From: Deltaproteobacteria bacterium | GTDB lineage: Bacteria; Desulfobacterota; DSM-4660; Desulfatiglandales; HGW-15 | Direction of reading: 5' to 3' | NCBI GenBank assembly: GCA_019308985.1 | Contig: JAFDHB010000003.1 | Coordinates: 1 to 60,250, forward strand | Length of the DNA stretch: 60,250 nt | Part shown: piece after piece, positions 43,418-51,971 of the stretch | Numbering within the stretch: position 1 is the stretch's first letter | Layout of the letters: every line of letters begins with the position of its first letter | Notes under the pieces: generated by a model | What the model was told of the DNA's origin: nothing | Databases searched by the model: none | Seen by the model: the letters and a program-made list of their open reading frames with translations, nothing else | Position numbers and translations under genes: made by a program

Positions 43418-45199
43418 GTGTTCGGTTTTTACGGAAGAATGTTGATCATTGATCTTGGCACCAGATCCTTTGAGATTCAACCGCTCTCTGAGGAGATTTT
43501 CTTAAAGACCCTGGGGGGTAAAGGACTGGCATCACATCTCTTACTGGAACATAACCTTCCCGGCGTGGATCCACTAGGGCCTGAAAATCATCTGATTCTG
43601 GCTGCTGGTCCTGTTGCAGGAACTCCGATTTGGGGCTCTTGTAGATACGGGGTTTTCACCAAATCACCTCAAACCGGGTGTTACTCGGAATCCTACTCGG
43701 GTGGAACGGCAGCGGAGTACATGGATAAGGTCGGCTATGATGCTATTTTGTTGCGGGGGGCTTCGAATTATCCGATCTGGATAGAAATAGAGGAGAAAGG
43801 TGCAGTGTTCCATTCCGCCGGGGATTTCTGGGGAATGGAGACATATGATACAGAAGATGCAGTAAGGGCATGGCTTCGGGATAACCGCCCCCAGGCCTCC
43901 AGATCAGGGATTATCTGCATCGGGCCTGCCGGGGAAAACCAGGTCAGTTTTGCTGTCATTGAAAACGACTATTGGCGAAGCGCGGGGCGAACCGGTGTCG
44001 GAGCGGTCATGGGTTCTAAGAAAGTGAAGGCCATGGCTTTTTGGGGCAATGCGAGAAAAAAACTTGCAGACCCCGATCTGGCTGCCAGCTTTGCCAGAGA
44101 GACGGCCGCGCGGGCGAAAGATGATGTGGGAGCCAGGGCTTACAAAAGCATGGGGACAAGCATGCTGGTGGATATTACCAACCAAGCCGGGTGTTTCCCA
44201 ACCCGTTACTGGCAAAAGGGGAGAGCGGGCCATGCTGAAAAGATCAATGCGACGGCCCTGCACGAGCGCCTTGAAGTAACGCCCCATGGGTGCTTGAGAT
44301 GCTTTATGGCATGCGGGCGACTTTCGAAAATTAGAGAAGGCCGACACAAAGGTCTCAGGATAGAAGGGCCGGAATATGAAACCATTTTCGCTTTTGGGGG
44401 ACTGTGTGAGATCGAGAGCATAGAGGAAATCGCCTACCTTAATGATGTGTGTGACCGTATGGGGATGGATACAATTACGGCCGGTAACCTTGCTGCATTT
44501 ACGATTGAGGCAGCCCGCCGCAGCAAGGTTGATTATTCCATAAGCTATGGCCAGGCAGACAGAGTGGCAGAACTTTTAATGGACATTGCTTACAGGCGAG
44601 GGGCAGGGGCTACTCTCGCCCGAGGGATTGCGTCCGCTGCCAGGGAATGGGACATGGAAGATATCGCAATTCACGTCAAGGGACTGGAACCGGCAGGTTA
44701 TGATCCAAGGGTGCTCAAGGGCATGGGATTGGCATACGGAACTTCAGATCGCGGGGCATGCCATCTTCGAGCAACGTTCTACAAGCCGGAATTATCAGGC
44801 ATGATTGACCCTGAACAAATTAAGGGCAAGGCAGAGATGTTCGCGGAGTGGGAAGATCGGTTGACTATTTTTGATTGCTTGATCCTGTGTCGCTTTTACC
44901 GCGACCTTTACCAGTGGAAGGAGCTTTCCGTTATTATTAGGGCATGCACTGGCTTGGACCTGGGTGTGGAGGAGATGAGATCAATTTCAGGTGCCGTCAC
45001 AAACAATACCCGGCGTTTCAATTTAAGGGAGGGGTTTGGCAGGCATGAAGATCATCTTCCACCGCGTTTTTACACAGAACCATTACCCGAGACGGGAAAG
45101 GTCATAACAAGAGTTCAAATGGATCAGCTCCTGACCGACTATTACAGGGCCAGGGGCTGGGATGCAGAAGGCTCTCCTCCTGATAGCGGAAAAGAGTAA
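43418..45199 (+). CDS. aor: Aldehyde:ferredoxin oxidoreductase (tungsten family)
   Basis: This 593-residue AOR-family enzyme oxidises aldehydes to carboxylic acids with ferredoxin as acceptor, using a bis-pyranopterin tungsten (or molybdenum) cofactor. The 4Fe-4S ligands are the triplet CLRCFMACG near residue 291 and the distal cysteine in DCLILCRFY near residue 490. The N-terminus GRMLIIDLGTRSFE and the SCRYGVFTKSPQTGCYSES region are typical. The start is GTG 43418. The ligase gene begins 5 bases after its stop, giving aldehyde to acid to CoA-ester coupling. The MoaD-like gene at 3356 could serve its pterin. Confidence 0.92.
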   Translation: MFGFYGRMLIIDLGTRSFEIQPLSEEIFLKTLGGKGLASHLLLEHNLPGVDPLGPENHLILAAGPVAGTPIWGSCRYGVFTKSPQTGCYSESYSGGTAAEYMDKVGYDAILLRGASNYPIWIEIEEKGAVFHSAGDFWGMETYDTEDAVRAWLRDNRPQASRSGIICIGPAGENQVSFAVIENDYWRSAGRTGVGAVMGSKKVKAMAFWGNARKKLADPDLAASFARETAARAKDDVGARAYKSMGTSMLVDITNQAGCFPTRYWQKGRAGHAEKINATALHERLEVTPHGCLRCFMACGRLSKIREGRHKGLRIEGPEYETIFAFGGLCEIESIEEIAYLNDVCDRMGMDTITAGNLAAFTIEAARRSKVDYSISYGQADRVAELLMDIAYRRGAGATLARGIASAAREWDMEDIAIHVKGLEPAGYDPRVLKGMGLAYGTSDRGACHLRATFYKPELSGMIDPEQIKGKAEMFAEWEDRLTIFDCLILCRFYRDLYQWKELSVIIRACTGLDLGVEEMRSISGAVTNNTRRFNLREGFGRHEDHLPPRFYTEPLPETGKVITRVQMDQLLTDYYRARGWDAEGSPPDSGKE

Positions 45200-45203
45200 G
45201 GCA

Positions 45204-46853
45204 ATGGTTTTTGAAGGCTTCACTCCCTATGACCCGAAGGCCGCGGAACTCTACAACAGGAGGAGGTGGTGGCTGGGGATAACCCTGGGAGACATGCTGG
45301 ACAAGGCCAGCGACCTGTATCCTTCAAAGGAAGCCCTCGTGGGGGAGAAAAAGAGGTACACGTACGAAGAGCTTCGGGAGATCGTGGACAGGATGGCATT
45401 CAACCTCCTCAGTGAAGGCCTCAGCCCCGGTGATACCGTGTTGCTCCAGTTGCCCAACTGGCCCGAATTTGTCATCTCCTACTTTGCCCTTCAGAAGGCG
45501 GGGCTTGTGATGGTGCTGCTCACGGTGAACCACACTGCGAGGGAGGTATTGCATCTGGCCGACCTGGCCCAGCCCAAAGGATGGATCCTACCGGACCACT
45601 ATCGGAAGATGGACTATGCCCCCCTTGTTCGACAGGTGAGGCAGGAAACCAGCAAGCTGGAAAAGGTTATCGTGGTAGGTAAGGACCTGGAGGCGGGTTG
45701 CCTTTCCTTCGATGCGGTTGCAGGGAAAAGGGCCGGCCACGGAGAAATTCGGGATACCCTCGATAAGGTCCGCCCTGACCCGGGAGATGTGTGCCAGATC
45801 CTGCCGTCCGGGGGCACGACCGGGCTTCCAAAGGGGGCACCCAGGACACACAATGATTACATATGCAACATCGAGTACAAGTCCAAGGCCTGGGACCTGA
45901 ATGTTACTGACACGTGTCTGGTCGCAACCACCGTGGGTCATAATCTGGCACTCCTTGTCACGGTCACGGGTTCCGTGTTTCACGGGGCCAAGATGGTGAT
46001 GCTGGATTCCACCTACCCCCAGGATTTTTGCCGCATCGTGCAGGAGGAAAAGGTGACCTGCACGGGACTGGTGCCGACCCTGATAAGTAGGTACGTCAAC
46101 TTTGAAAACCTGAAGGATTACGACCTGACTTCCTTGAAAAAGATGTACGTGGGTGCGGCCAACAGTCCTCCGGAGCTGGTCAGAGAGACGGAAAAAGATC
46201 TCGGCTGCCTCTATACCAATGCCTTTGGGATGGTGGAGGGTCCTTGTTCCCAGACCAGGCCCTGGGACCCCCTGGAGGTTCGCTGCCGGACCATCGGAAG
46301 GCCCGTATGTCCCTACGATGACTTTCGGACCCTGGATCAGGAGGGCAAACCGGCCCCGATCGGCGTGGAGGGGGAGCTGGCAGCCAAGGGCCCCGGCGTA
46401 TTTACAGGATACTCGAAGAACGTCCAGGCAAACAGGGATTCTTTCACCCCTGATGGGTATTTCCGCACAGGTGACCTGGCGGTTATTGATGAAAAGGGTA
46501 ACATAAGGATCACCGGAAGGATAAAGGACATCATTATCAGGGGGGGCGAGAACATAGCTGCCAGGGACGTTGAGGACCTTATTTCCTCCCATCCCGAAGT
46601 GGAATACGTGGCTGCGGTGGGCATGCCTGCCCCTGATCTTGGGGAACAGGTCTGTGCCTACATCAAGCGCGTTAAAGGGTCGTCCATAGGTGGTGGGGAG
46701 ATAGTGGAGCACCTCAAGAGACAGGAAGCCTCCAAGCTCCTCTATCCCGCTCGCATAGAGTTCGTGGACGAAATTGCTCTCACGGCAGCAGGAAAGGCAG
46801 ACAAGAAGGCGCTAAGAAAGGACATAGAGGAGAAGATAAAGAGAGAGGGTTGA
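45204..46853 (+). CDS. AMP-forming acyl/aryl-CoA ligase, second copy
   Basis: This 549-residue adenylating enzyme is homologous to the one at 1663: LPSGGTTGLPKGAPRTHNDY, YFRTGDLAV, GRIKDIIIRGGENIAARDVE and the C-terminal lysine loop LTAAGKADKKAL. The ATG at 45204 (MVFEGFTPYDP) aligns with the other ligase, while the longer frame overlaps aor. It should activate the acid made by AOR. Resemblance to 2,3-dihydroxybenzoate-AMP ligases again suggests an aromatic or bulky acid, without certainty. Confidence 0.88.
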   Translation: MVFEGFTPYDPKAAELYNRRRWWLGITLGDMLDKASDLYPSKEALVGEKKRYTYEELREIVDRMAFNLLSEGLSPGDTVLLQLPNWPEFVISYFALQKAGLVMVLLTVNHTAREVLHLADLAQPKGWILPDHYRKMDYAPLVRQVRQETSKLEKVIVVGKDLEAGCLSFDAVAGKRAGHGEIRDTLDKVRPDPGDVCQILPSGGTTGLPKGAPRTHNDYICNIEYKSKAWDLNVTDTCLVATTVGHNLALLVTVTGSVFHGAKMVMLDSTYPQDFCRIVQEEKVTCTGLVPTLISRYVNFENLKDYDLTSLKKMYVGAANSPPELVRETEKDLGCLYTNAFGMVEGPCSQTRPWDPLEVRCRTIGRPVCPYDDFRTLDQEGKPAPIGVEGELAAKGPGVFTGYSKNVQANRDSFTPDGYFRTGDLAVIDEKGNIRITGRIKDIIIRGGENIAARDVEDLISSHPEVEYVAAVGMPAPDLGEQVCAYIKRVKGSSIGGGEIVEHLKRQEASKLLYPARIEFVDEIALTAAGKADKKALRKDIEEKIKREG

Positions 46854-46940
46854 TAGGGGATGGAAGCCCTTCTCCGGGCTGTGAGCAGGATGACGCAACA
46901 ATGGATTATGGGAAAAATACTAAAGACAGCAGGGGTGACG

Positions 46941-48131
46941 ATGAAACACCGGAATCTCTTTACGCCCATTACCATAAAGGGGGTGACATTTCCTAACAGG
47001 ATAATGAGGACCTCCATGGTCTCGGGGTTGGCCACTGAGGACGGACATGTGACCGAAGATCTCAAAAAGAGGTACCAGAGGGAGGCCATGGGAGGTATGG
47101 GTTCCATCGTGGTTGAAGCAGCGGTGGTGCTCCCCTCCAGGAGTTCGTACAACCTTCGCATCAGCGAAGATGGCTTTACGGAAGAGCTCAAAGGATTGGT
47201 GGAAGCGGTCCTGGGAGTGGACACGGAAACCAAGATAGGTATTCAAATCATGCACTTCTTGAAGATATCAAGGAGCGGATGGCGACAGAAGGTGACGGAT
47301 TTCAAGCCGGAAGACCTGACGGTAGTAGTGGAACAGCATGTCAATGCGGCAAGGAGGGCGGTAGCGGCCGGGTTTGACTTTATTGAGCTCCACATGGCCC
47401 ATGCCTATACCCTTTCCTCTTTCCTTTCTTTGTCCAACAAAAGGACAGACCAATACGGCGGACCTTCCCTCAAGAACAGGATGCGCTTACCCATTGAGGT
47501 CTATGAGGCTGTGCGGAGAGAGGTGGGAGATGAGTTTCCCCTCGGGATAAGAATCAACGGGGAGGATTTCACGATCAAGGGCACAACTTTGCTCCAGAGC
47601 ACCAGGATAGCAAAAAAGTTCGCGGAACTCGGGGCGGATTATATAAGCGTGTCTGCCGGGAGCAGATTCGAAGATGCCCCCCCACCACCGCCTAATACTC
47701 CGCCGGATCCGATGTCAGGATACAGCGGGCACAGGATGAGCCCTGAGTGGTGGTTCCCGGACATGACCCATGTATACCTGGCGGAGCAGATTCGTGAGAC
47801 CGTCAGGGAGGCAGGTTACGAGGTACCCATAGTGACCGCGGGGAAGATCCGCACACCAAGGCAGGCCGAATCCATACTGGAGCAAGGGAAGGCGGATATC
47901 ATTGGTCTTTGCAGGGCATTGCTCTGTGACCCTGACTTCCCCAAGAAGGCCATGGAAGGAAATGATAAGGATATCGTCCAGTGCACGGCGTGCAACTGGT
48001 GTCTGGAGGCTGATTCCAGGATGGAAAAGGTCAACTGTTCCAGGTGGCCTGAAGGTAGCCTCGCGGCACCCATGCCCTGGCACAGGAAGGATGCCAGGGC
48101 GAGCGCGCTGTCAAGGGATGCCGAACCATGA
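46941..48131 (+). CDS. NADH:flavin oxidoreductase, Old Yellow Enzyme/2,4-dienoyl-CoA reductase-like
   Basis: This 396-residue FMN TIM-barrel protein has the family motif HMAHAYTLSSFLSLSNKRTDQYGG with the catalytic His pair. A C-terminal 4Fe-4S site, CTACNWC plus a cysteine 12 residues on, is characteristic of the DCR/trimethylamine dehydrogenase branch. The usual C-terminal FAD/NAD domains are missing, so the enzyme would take electrons from another protein. The ATG at 46941 with AGGGGTGA upstream is preferred to 46860. It probably reduces or oxidises an unsaturated CoA ester in this beta-oxidation-like operon. Confidence 0.85.
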   Translation: MKHRNLFTPITIKGVTFPNRIMRTSMVSGLATEDGHVTEDLKKRYQREAMGGMGSIVVEAAVVLPSRSSYNLRISEDGFTEELKGLVEAVLGVDTETKIGIQIMHFLKISRSGWRQKVTDFKPEDLTVVVEQHVNAARRAVAAGFDFIELHMAHAYTLSSFLSLSNKRTDQYGGPSLKNRMRLPIEVYEAVRREVGDEFPLGIRINGEDFTIKGTTLLQSTRIAKKFAELGADYISVSAGSRFEDAPPPPPNTPPDPMSGYSGHRMSPEWWFPDMTHVYLAEQIRETVREAGYEVPIVTAGKIRTPRQAESILEQGKADIIGLCRALLCDPDFPKKAMEGNDKDIVQCTACNWCLEADSRMEKVNCSRWPEGSLAAPMPWHRKDARASALSRDAEP

Positions 48132-48159
48132 TGAGCCATCAGGAAATGGAGGTTGAGAC

Positions 48160-49017
48160 ATGGAAATAAAGAAAGTAGGTGTGCTGGGTTGCGGGCAGAT
48201 GGGCACCGGTATCATGCAGGTCTTTGCCCAGTCCGGGTACGAAGTCGTCGGCGTCGGTACAAGTAAAGACAGGGTGGAGATGGCCTTTGCATCCATCGAC
48301 AAGAGGATGGCGGGTCGTGTTGAAAAGGGCAAGATGACCCGGGAGGAGAAGGACAAGGTAATGAGTCGCATAATGACCAGTACCAAGCTGGAAGACCTCA
48401 AGGATTGCGACCTTATAGAGGAGGCCGTGCCGGAGGACCTGGAATTGAAGAAGAAGCTCTTTTCAGAGCTGGACGGACTTTGCAAACCGGAGACCATATT
48501 TGGAACCAATACATCGGGTCTTTCGGTGACGGACATGGCCGCAGCGACCAAGAGGGGCGACAAACTGCTGGGGATGCATTTTCACAATCCCGCGCCGGTG
48601 ATGAAACTCTTGGAACTGGTGCGCACCATCATGACCAGCGAAGAGACGATCGAGACGGTCAAGCAGTTCGGGAAGACTCTTGGTAAGACGGTGGTCGTTG
48701 CTCCTGACGTCGGGGGGTTCATAGTCACCAGGCTGTTCACCCCCTTTCTCCTTGGTGCTGTCCGGATGCTGGAGGAGGGTATTGCTACCAGGGACGAGAT
48801 AGACACCTCGATGAAACTGGCGGTGAATCACCCCATGGGACCCCTCGAAGTGATAGACTTCATAGGACTTGACACGGAACTATCCATAGCGGAGACCCTT
48901 TATGAAGAGACCAAGGATCCGAAATACGCCCCTCCCCTTCTCCTGAGGAAAATGGTGACCGCGGGATGGCTTGGGAGGAAGACGGGAAAGGGTTTTTACG
49001 ATTACAACGATCAGTGA
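48160..49017 (+). CDS. 3-hydroxyacyl-CoA dehydrogenase
   Basis: This 285-residue enzyme of the 3-hydroxybutyryl-CoA dehydrogenase family has the NAD site GVLGCGQMGTGIMQVFAQSG, catalytic GMHFHNPAPVMKLLELV with the active-site His, and the C-terminal domain NHPMGPLEVIDFIGLDT and GRKTGKGFYDY. It oxidises a 3-hydroxyacyl-CoA with NAD, or runs in reverse. It is 28 bases after the OYE-type gene and in the same operon as an acyl-CoA dehydrogenase. Confidence 0.92.
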   Translation: MEIKKVGVLGCGQMGTGIMQVFAQSGYEVVGVGTSKDRVEMAFASIDKRMAGRVEKGKMTREEKDKVMSRIMTSTKLEDLKDCDLIEEAVPEDLELKKKLFSELDGLCKPETIFGTNTSGLSVTDMAAATKRGDKLLGMHFHNPAPVMKLLELVRTIMTSEETIETVKQFGKTLGKTVVVAPDVGGFIVTRLFTPFLLGAVRMLEEGIATRDEIDTSMKLAVNHPMGPLEVIDFIGLDTELSIAETLYEETKDPKYAPPLLLRKMVTAGWLGRKTGKGFYDYNDQ

Positions 49018-49045
49018 AAGGAATTTTTCGCTGCAAGAGGTTTAT

Positions 49046-49603
49046 ATGACATTCTATGAATTTGAAGGGAAGAGACCCTGCGTGGATGAAAGGGCATTTG
49101 TTCATCCCCAGGCGGTCTTGATCGGTGATGTGACCGTGGAAGAAGGATGTTATATCGGTTCGGGAGCGGTCTTGAGGGGTGATATTGGTTCCATAAAGAT
49201 AGGGATGGGTTCAAACGTCCAGGAGAACTGTGTCCTTCATGCCTTTCCGGACAAGGTAACATTGCTCCACAGGGACACACACATCGGCCATGGGTGCATA
49301 CTCCATGGTTGCGAGATTTGCTCCAACGTGCTCGTGGGGATGGGCTCCATAATCGCAGACGGAGTCAAGATCAACAGCAACTGCCTGATAGGGGCCGGGA
49401 GCTTTGTCGACTTCGGCACAGAGATACCCCCGGGCAGCGTTGTAATGGGATCCCCTGCGAAGGTGGTAAAGGAGATCACCCCGCAACAACTTCAACAACT
49501 CGCCAGCTCCAGGGCTGTTTACCAGGACCTTGCAAGGCGTCACCTGGAGGCCTTCAGGGAGATCGGTATTCAAGAAGTCCTGAAACGCAGCAAAAGCCCT
49601 TAA
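49046..49603 (+). CDS. Gamma-carbonic anhydrase/PaaY-like left-handed beta-helix protein
   Basis: This 185-residue hexapeptide-repeat protein has the repeats IGDVTVEEGCYIGSGAVLRGD and the three zinc-type histidines of gamma carbonic anhydrases in VLHAF, HIGHGC and ILHGCE. Members next to CoA-ester catabolic genes (PaaY) act as thioesterases that rescue trapped CoA, so that role is as likely as CO2 hydration. The ATG at 49046 follows AAGAGG; the longer frame overlaps the dehydrogenase gene. Confidence 0.85.
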   Translation: MTFYEFEGKRPCVDERAFVHPQAVLIGDVTVEEGCYIGSGAVLRGDIGSIKIGMGSNVQENCVLHAFPDKVTLLHRDTHIGHGCILHGCEICSNVLVGMGSIIADGVKINSNCLIGAGSFVDFGTEIPPGSVVMGSPAKVVKEITPQQLQQLASSRAVYQDLARRHLEAFREIGIQEVLKRSKSP

Positions 49604-49608
49604 GCTGT

Positions 49609-49740
49609 TATATAGGAATTCATGGGCTTAAAGCCCGACCCCAAGATATAAAGACGCATCATGCCCTGGGTTTTGATGCAAGATACCATATCCTTTATGG
49701 GCATGCAGCCGAACTCCTGGGAATCGAAAAGAGAGATTAA
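49609..49740 (+). pseudogene. Possible C-terminal gene remnant
   Basis: A 43-codon open stretch ends with GFDARYHILYGHAAELLGIEKRD and a TAA directly before the acyl-CoA dehydrogenase. It has protein-like composition but no start or ribosome site. I do not recognise it, and chance is possible. Confidence 0.25.
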
Positions 49741-49745
49741 GGAAC

Positions 49746-50894
49746 ATGGCCATGGATTTCATCTTTAGCGAAGAGCAGGCAAGGCTGAAAGAGCGAGTCA
49801 GGGAACTTGCCAGGAAAGAGATCCAACCCCTGGCTAGAAAATATGGTGAGACAGATGATGTCCCCCAGGAAATAGTGGACGTGATGGCAAAGGGTGGGCT
49901 TTTTCAGTTGTTGTTCCCCGTGGAATACGGGGGTAAGGGAATCAGTGCCGTGAACATCTGCATAGCAAGGGAAGAATTGGCGCAGGTATCCGCCATTGCC
50001 GACGTCACCTTTGCAATGCAGTCCCTGGGCGGGTATCCTATCGTAATAGCGGGGACGGAAGAGCAGAAGACCACCTATATCCCCAGGTTGGCCCGGGGCG
50101 AGATCCTGACGACCTTCGCCTTGACAGAACCCAAGGCCGGATCCGACGTGGCAAACCTTCACACCACTGCCATGCCGGAAGATGATTCATACGTCATCAA
50201 CGGGGTAAAGCGTTTTATATCCAACTGCTACAGGGCGGATATTGGGACACTTTTTGCCAAGACCGACCCGGATCAAGGAAACAAGGGTATCTCCGCGTTC
50301 ATATATCATCGAAAGGCTCGGGGTCTTGAGATTGTCAAGCGATACAGGCTGATCGCCCCCCATGACCTGGCCGAGATGCGGTTTGAGAACGTTCGGATAC
50401 CCAGGGACAGATTGCTGGGTGAGGAGAACCAGGGCTTCACGATCGCCATGAAGACCCTCGACCTGATGCGTATGTCCGTAGGGGCGTGCAGCCTTGGGAT
50501 TGCAAGGGCCGCCTTCGAATCCGCGCTGCGCTTTGCCTCCAAGAGGGAGCAGTTCGGGAGGCCCATCACGCGGTTTCAGGCAATACAGTTGAAGCTGGCG
50601 GAGATGGCCACCCGCATAGAAGCCGCGGCCATGCTTGTTTACAGGGCCGCCTTGCTCAAGGACTCGGGAGCAGAAAGCGTTACCCGGGAAGCATCCATGG
50701 CCAAGTATTTCGCCACCGATATGGCCGGCAGCGTGGCGGATGAGGCGGTGCAGATCTATGGTGGTCTTGGAGTCACGGATGATGCTGATGTGGAGAGACT
50801 GTACAGGGAGGCCAGGGCCCCCCGGATCTATCAAGGGACCAACGAAATCCAGAAACTGATCATCGCCAACCAGATCCTTAAGCAAATTCAATGA
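49746..50894 (+). CDS. Acyl-CoA dehydrogenase with Gln at the catalytic Glu position
   Basis: This 382-residue enzyme has the complete family layout: FAD/substrate loop TEPKAGSDVANLHTTA, ISNCYRADIGTLFAKT, helical domain SKREQFGRPITRFQ, and QIYGGLGVT. The usual catalytic glutamate in IYEGT is Gln363 (RIYQGTNEIQ). The alternative glutamate site of isovaleryl-type enzymes is also not evident (LDLMRMSVGA). It either uses a different base, as in some cyclohexanecarboxyl-type enzymes, or has unusual chemistry. An AAGGA site lies upstream. It completes the beta-oxidation cassette. Confidence 0.9.
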   Translation: MAMDFIFSEEQARLKERVRELARKEIQPLARKYGETDDVPQEIVDVMAKGGLFQLLFPVEYGGKGISAVNICIAREELAQVSAIADVTFAMQSLGGYPIVIAGTEEQKTTYIPRLARGEILTTFALTEPKAGSDVANLHTTAMPEDDSYVINGVKRFISNCYRADIGTLFAKTDPDQGNKGISAFIYHRKARGLEIVKRYRLIAPHDLAEMRFENVRIPRDRLLGEENQGFTIAMKTLDLMRMSVGACSLGIARAAFESALRFASKREQFGRPITRFQAIQLKLAEMATRIEAAAMLVYRAALLKDSGAESVTREASMAKYFATDMAGSVADEAVQIYGGLGVTDDADVERLYREARAPRIYQGTNEIQKLIIANQILKQIQ

Positions 50895-51052
50895 GATCTT
50901 TTGAATTTTTCATTTCTCTTGCACTCCTGGCTGAGAGGGGTAAAGCTGCCTTCGTCAATGTCCTCACGGACAACAGACCGCCCTTCAATCCGGAGATCGG
51001 ATCGCCGAATCTGAGGGGTATATCCTGCAAGGTTTATAAGGAGACGAATTGA
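50891..51052 (+). pseudogene. C-terminal fragment of a TPP-dependent enzyme-like protein
   Basis: A 53-codon frame starts at the ATGA overlapping the acyl-CoA dehydrogenase stop. It encodes LALLAERGKAAFVNVLTDNRPPF, which resembles the tail of acetolactate-synthase-like thiamine enzymes (GKPALVNVVTD pattern). The catalytic domains are missing, so this is probably the remains of a gene. Confidence 0.35.
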
Positions 51053-51113
51053 AGCCCAGGACCTTTGGGATTGATCGAATTGAGTGGTGGATGGGGTAAC
51101 CCTTTAAAGCTCA

Positions 51114-51374
51114 TTGGTTGAGTTCGAATTCTATAAGCTGGCAAAGTCTTACCACGGGAGGGTAGAAGAGAATCTGGTTAATGGAAACAATATTCGGGAT
51201 GACACATGGACAAAGAGCATGGCGCTAAGCAGCAGAGGTTTCGTTGGGGGTGTAGACTCAATGCTGGGGATATTGGACAAAGGAAGGCAGAGCATAAAGA
51301 GAAGGACGGAACCTGTCAGATCCCCGGGAGCCTTCGGGCACTCGAAGGGGTCATTTTGGGGCCAAAAACGGTGA
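51114..51374 (+). pseudogene. Tail of a REP-associated tyrosine transposase-like gene
   Basis: The stretch WTKSMALSSRGFVGGVDSM followed by LGILDKGRQSI matches the C-terminal pattern of IS200-like/REP-associated transposases as I know it (W-x-S-x-AVG-x-x-x-FV-x-x-V...LG-x-x-x-KGR). The N-terminal HUH and tyrosine catalytic motifs are absent, so it is a fragment. Confidence 0.45.
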
Positions 51375-51471
51375 CATAGATCTTGAAAACACCTATCTTT
51401 GAAACATAAACCATAGAAATTCAACATGATGGCGTGGCCCGACCGACCACCGGAGCGACCACCGTGACCGG

Positions 51472-51708
51472 ATGTTAATGGACGAGCCATCGGAGGGCCT
51501 GGCTCCGTTAATAGTAGAGGAGATAGGAAAGATCATAGCCCGTCTCAGACGAAGCGTATCCGCGTTACTGGCTGAACAGAATGTCAATTTGGCACTTGAA
51601 GTGACCGATTACGTATATGTAATCAGCAAGGGAAAGGTGGTGTATGAGGGCATGCCCAAGGAATTAAGGGACAACGAACAGATCAAACGCAAGCATCTGG
51701 GAGTCTAA
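51472..51708 (+). pseudogene. Truncated LivF (branched-chain amino acid ABC ATPase) C-terminus
   Basis: This 78-codon remnant begins at Walker B (MLMDEPSEGLAPLIVEEI) and runs through the H-loop-region equivalent LLAEQNVNLALEVTDYVYVISKGK to a normal LivF end. Walker A and the ABC signature are missing, so no ATPase can be made. An intact transport system for the binding proteins at 55839 and 59342 must lie elsewhere, perhaps beyond the right edge. Confidence 0.85.
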
Positions 51709-51971
51709 AAACACAATGGCGCAAGGCTTACGATGTAACAGAAGGGTGCTTTTGTTTTTGAGTAACGTAAGTTTTGTCAAAACTTTTGGCCGACTTGCGC
51801 TAAGAAAAATGTCGCTAAAGATGTAGTAACGGTGCTTCCACTTCTCGCCGCTTTCCTCCAACTATGCGTGACACCCCCATTGGCTGCCCGTACCAATATG
51901 GACCAACCCGAATGACATTGGCGCGGCAGGTTGTAGGAATTGTGGTTTGTTGATACGTCTCAAGCGCAACT

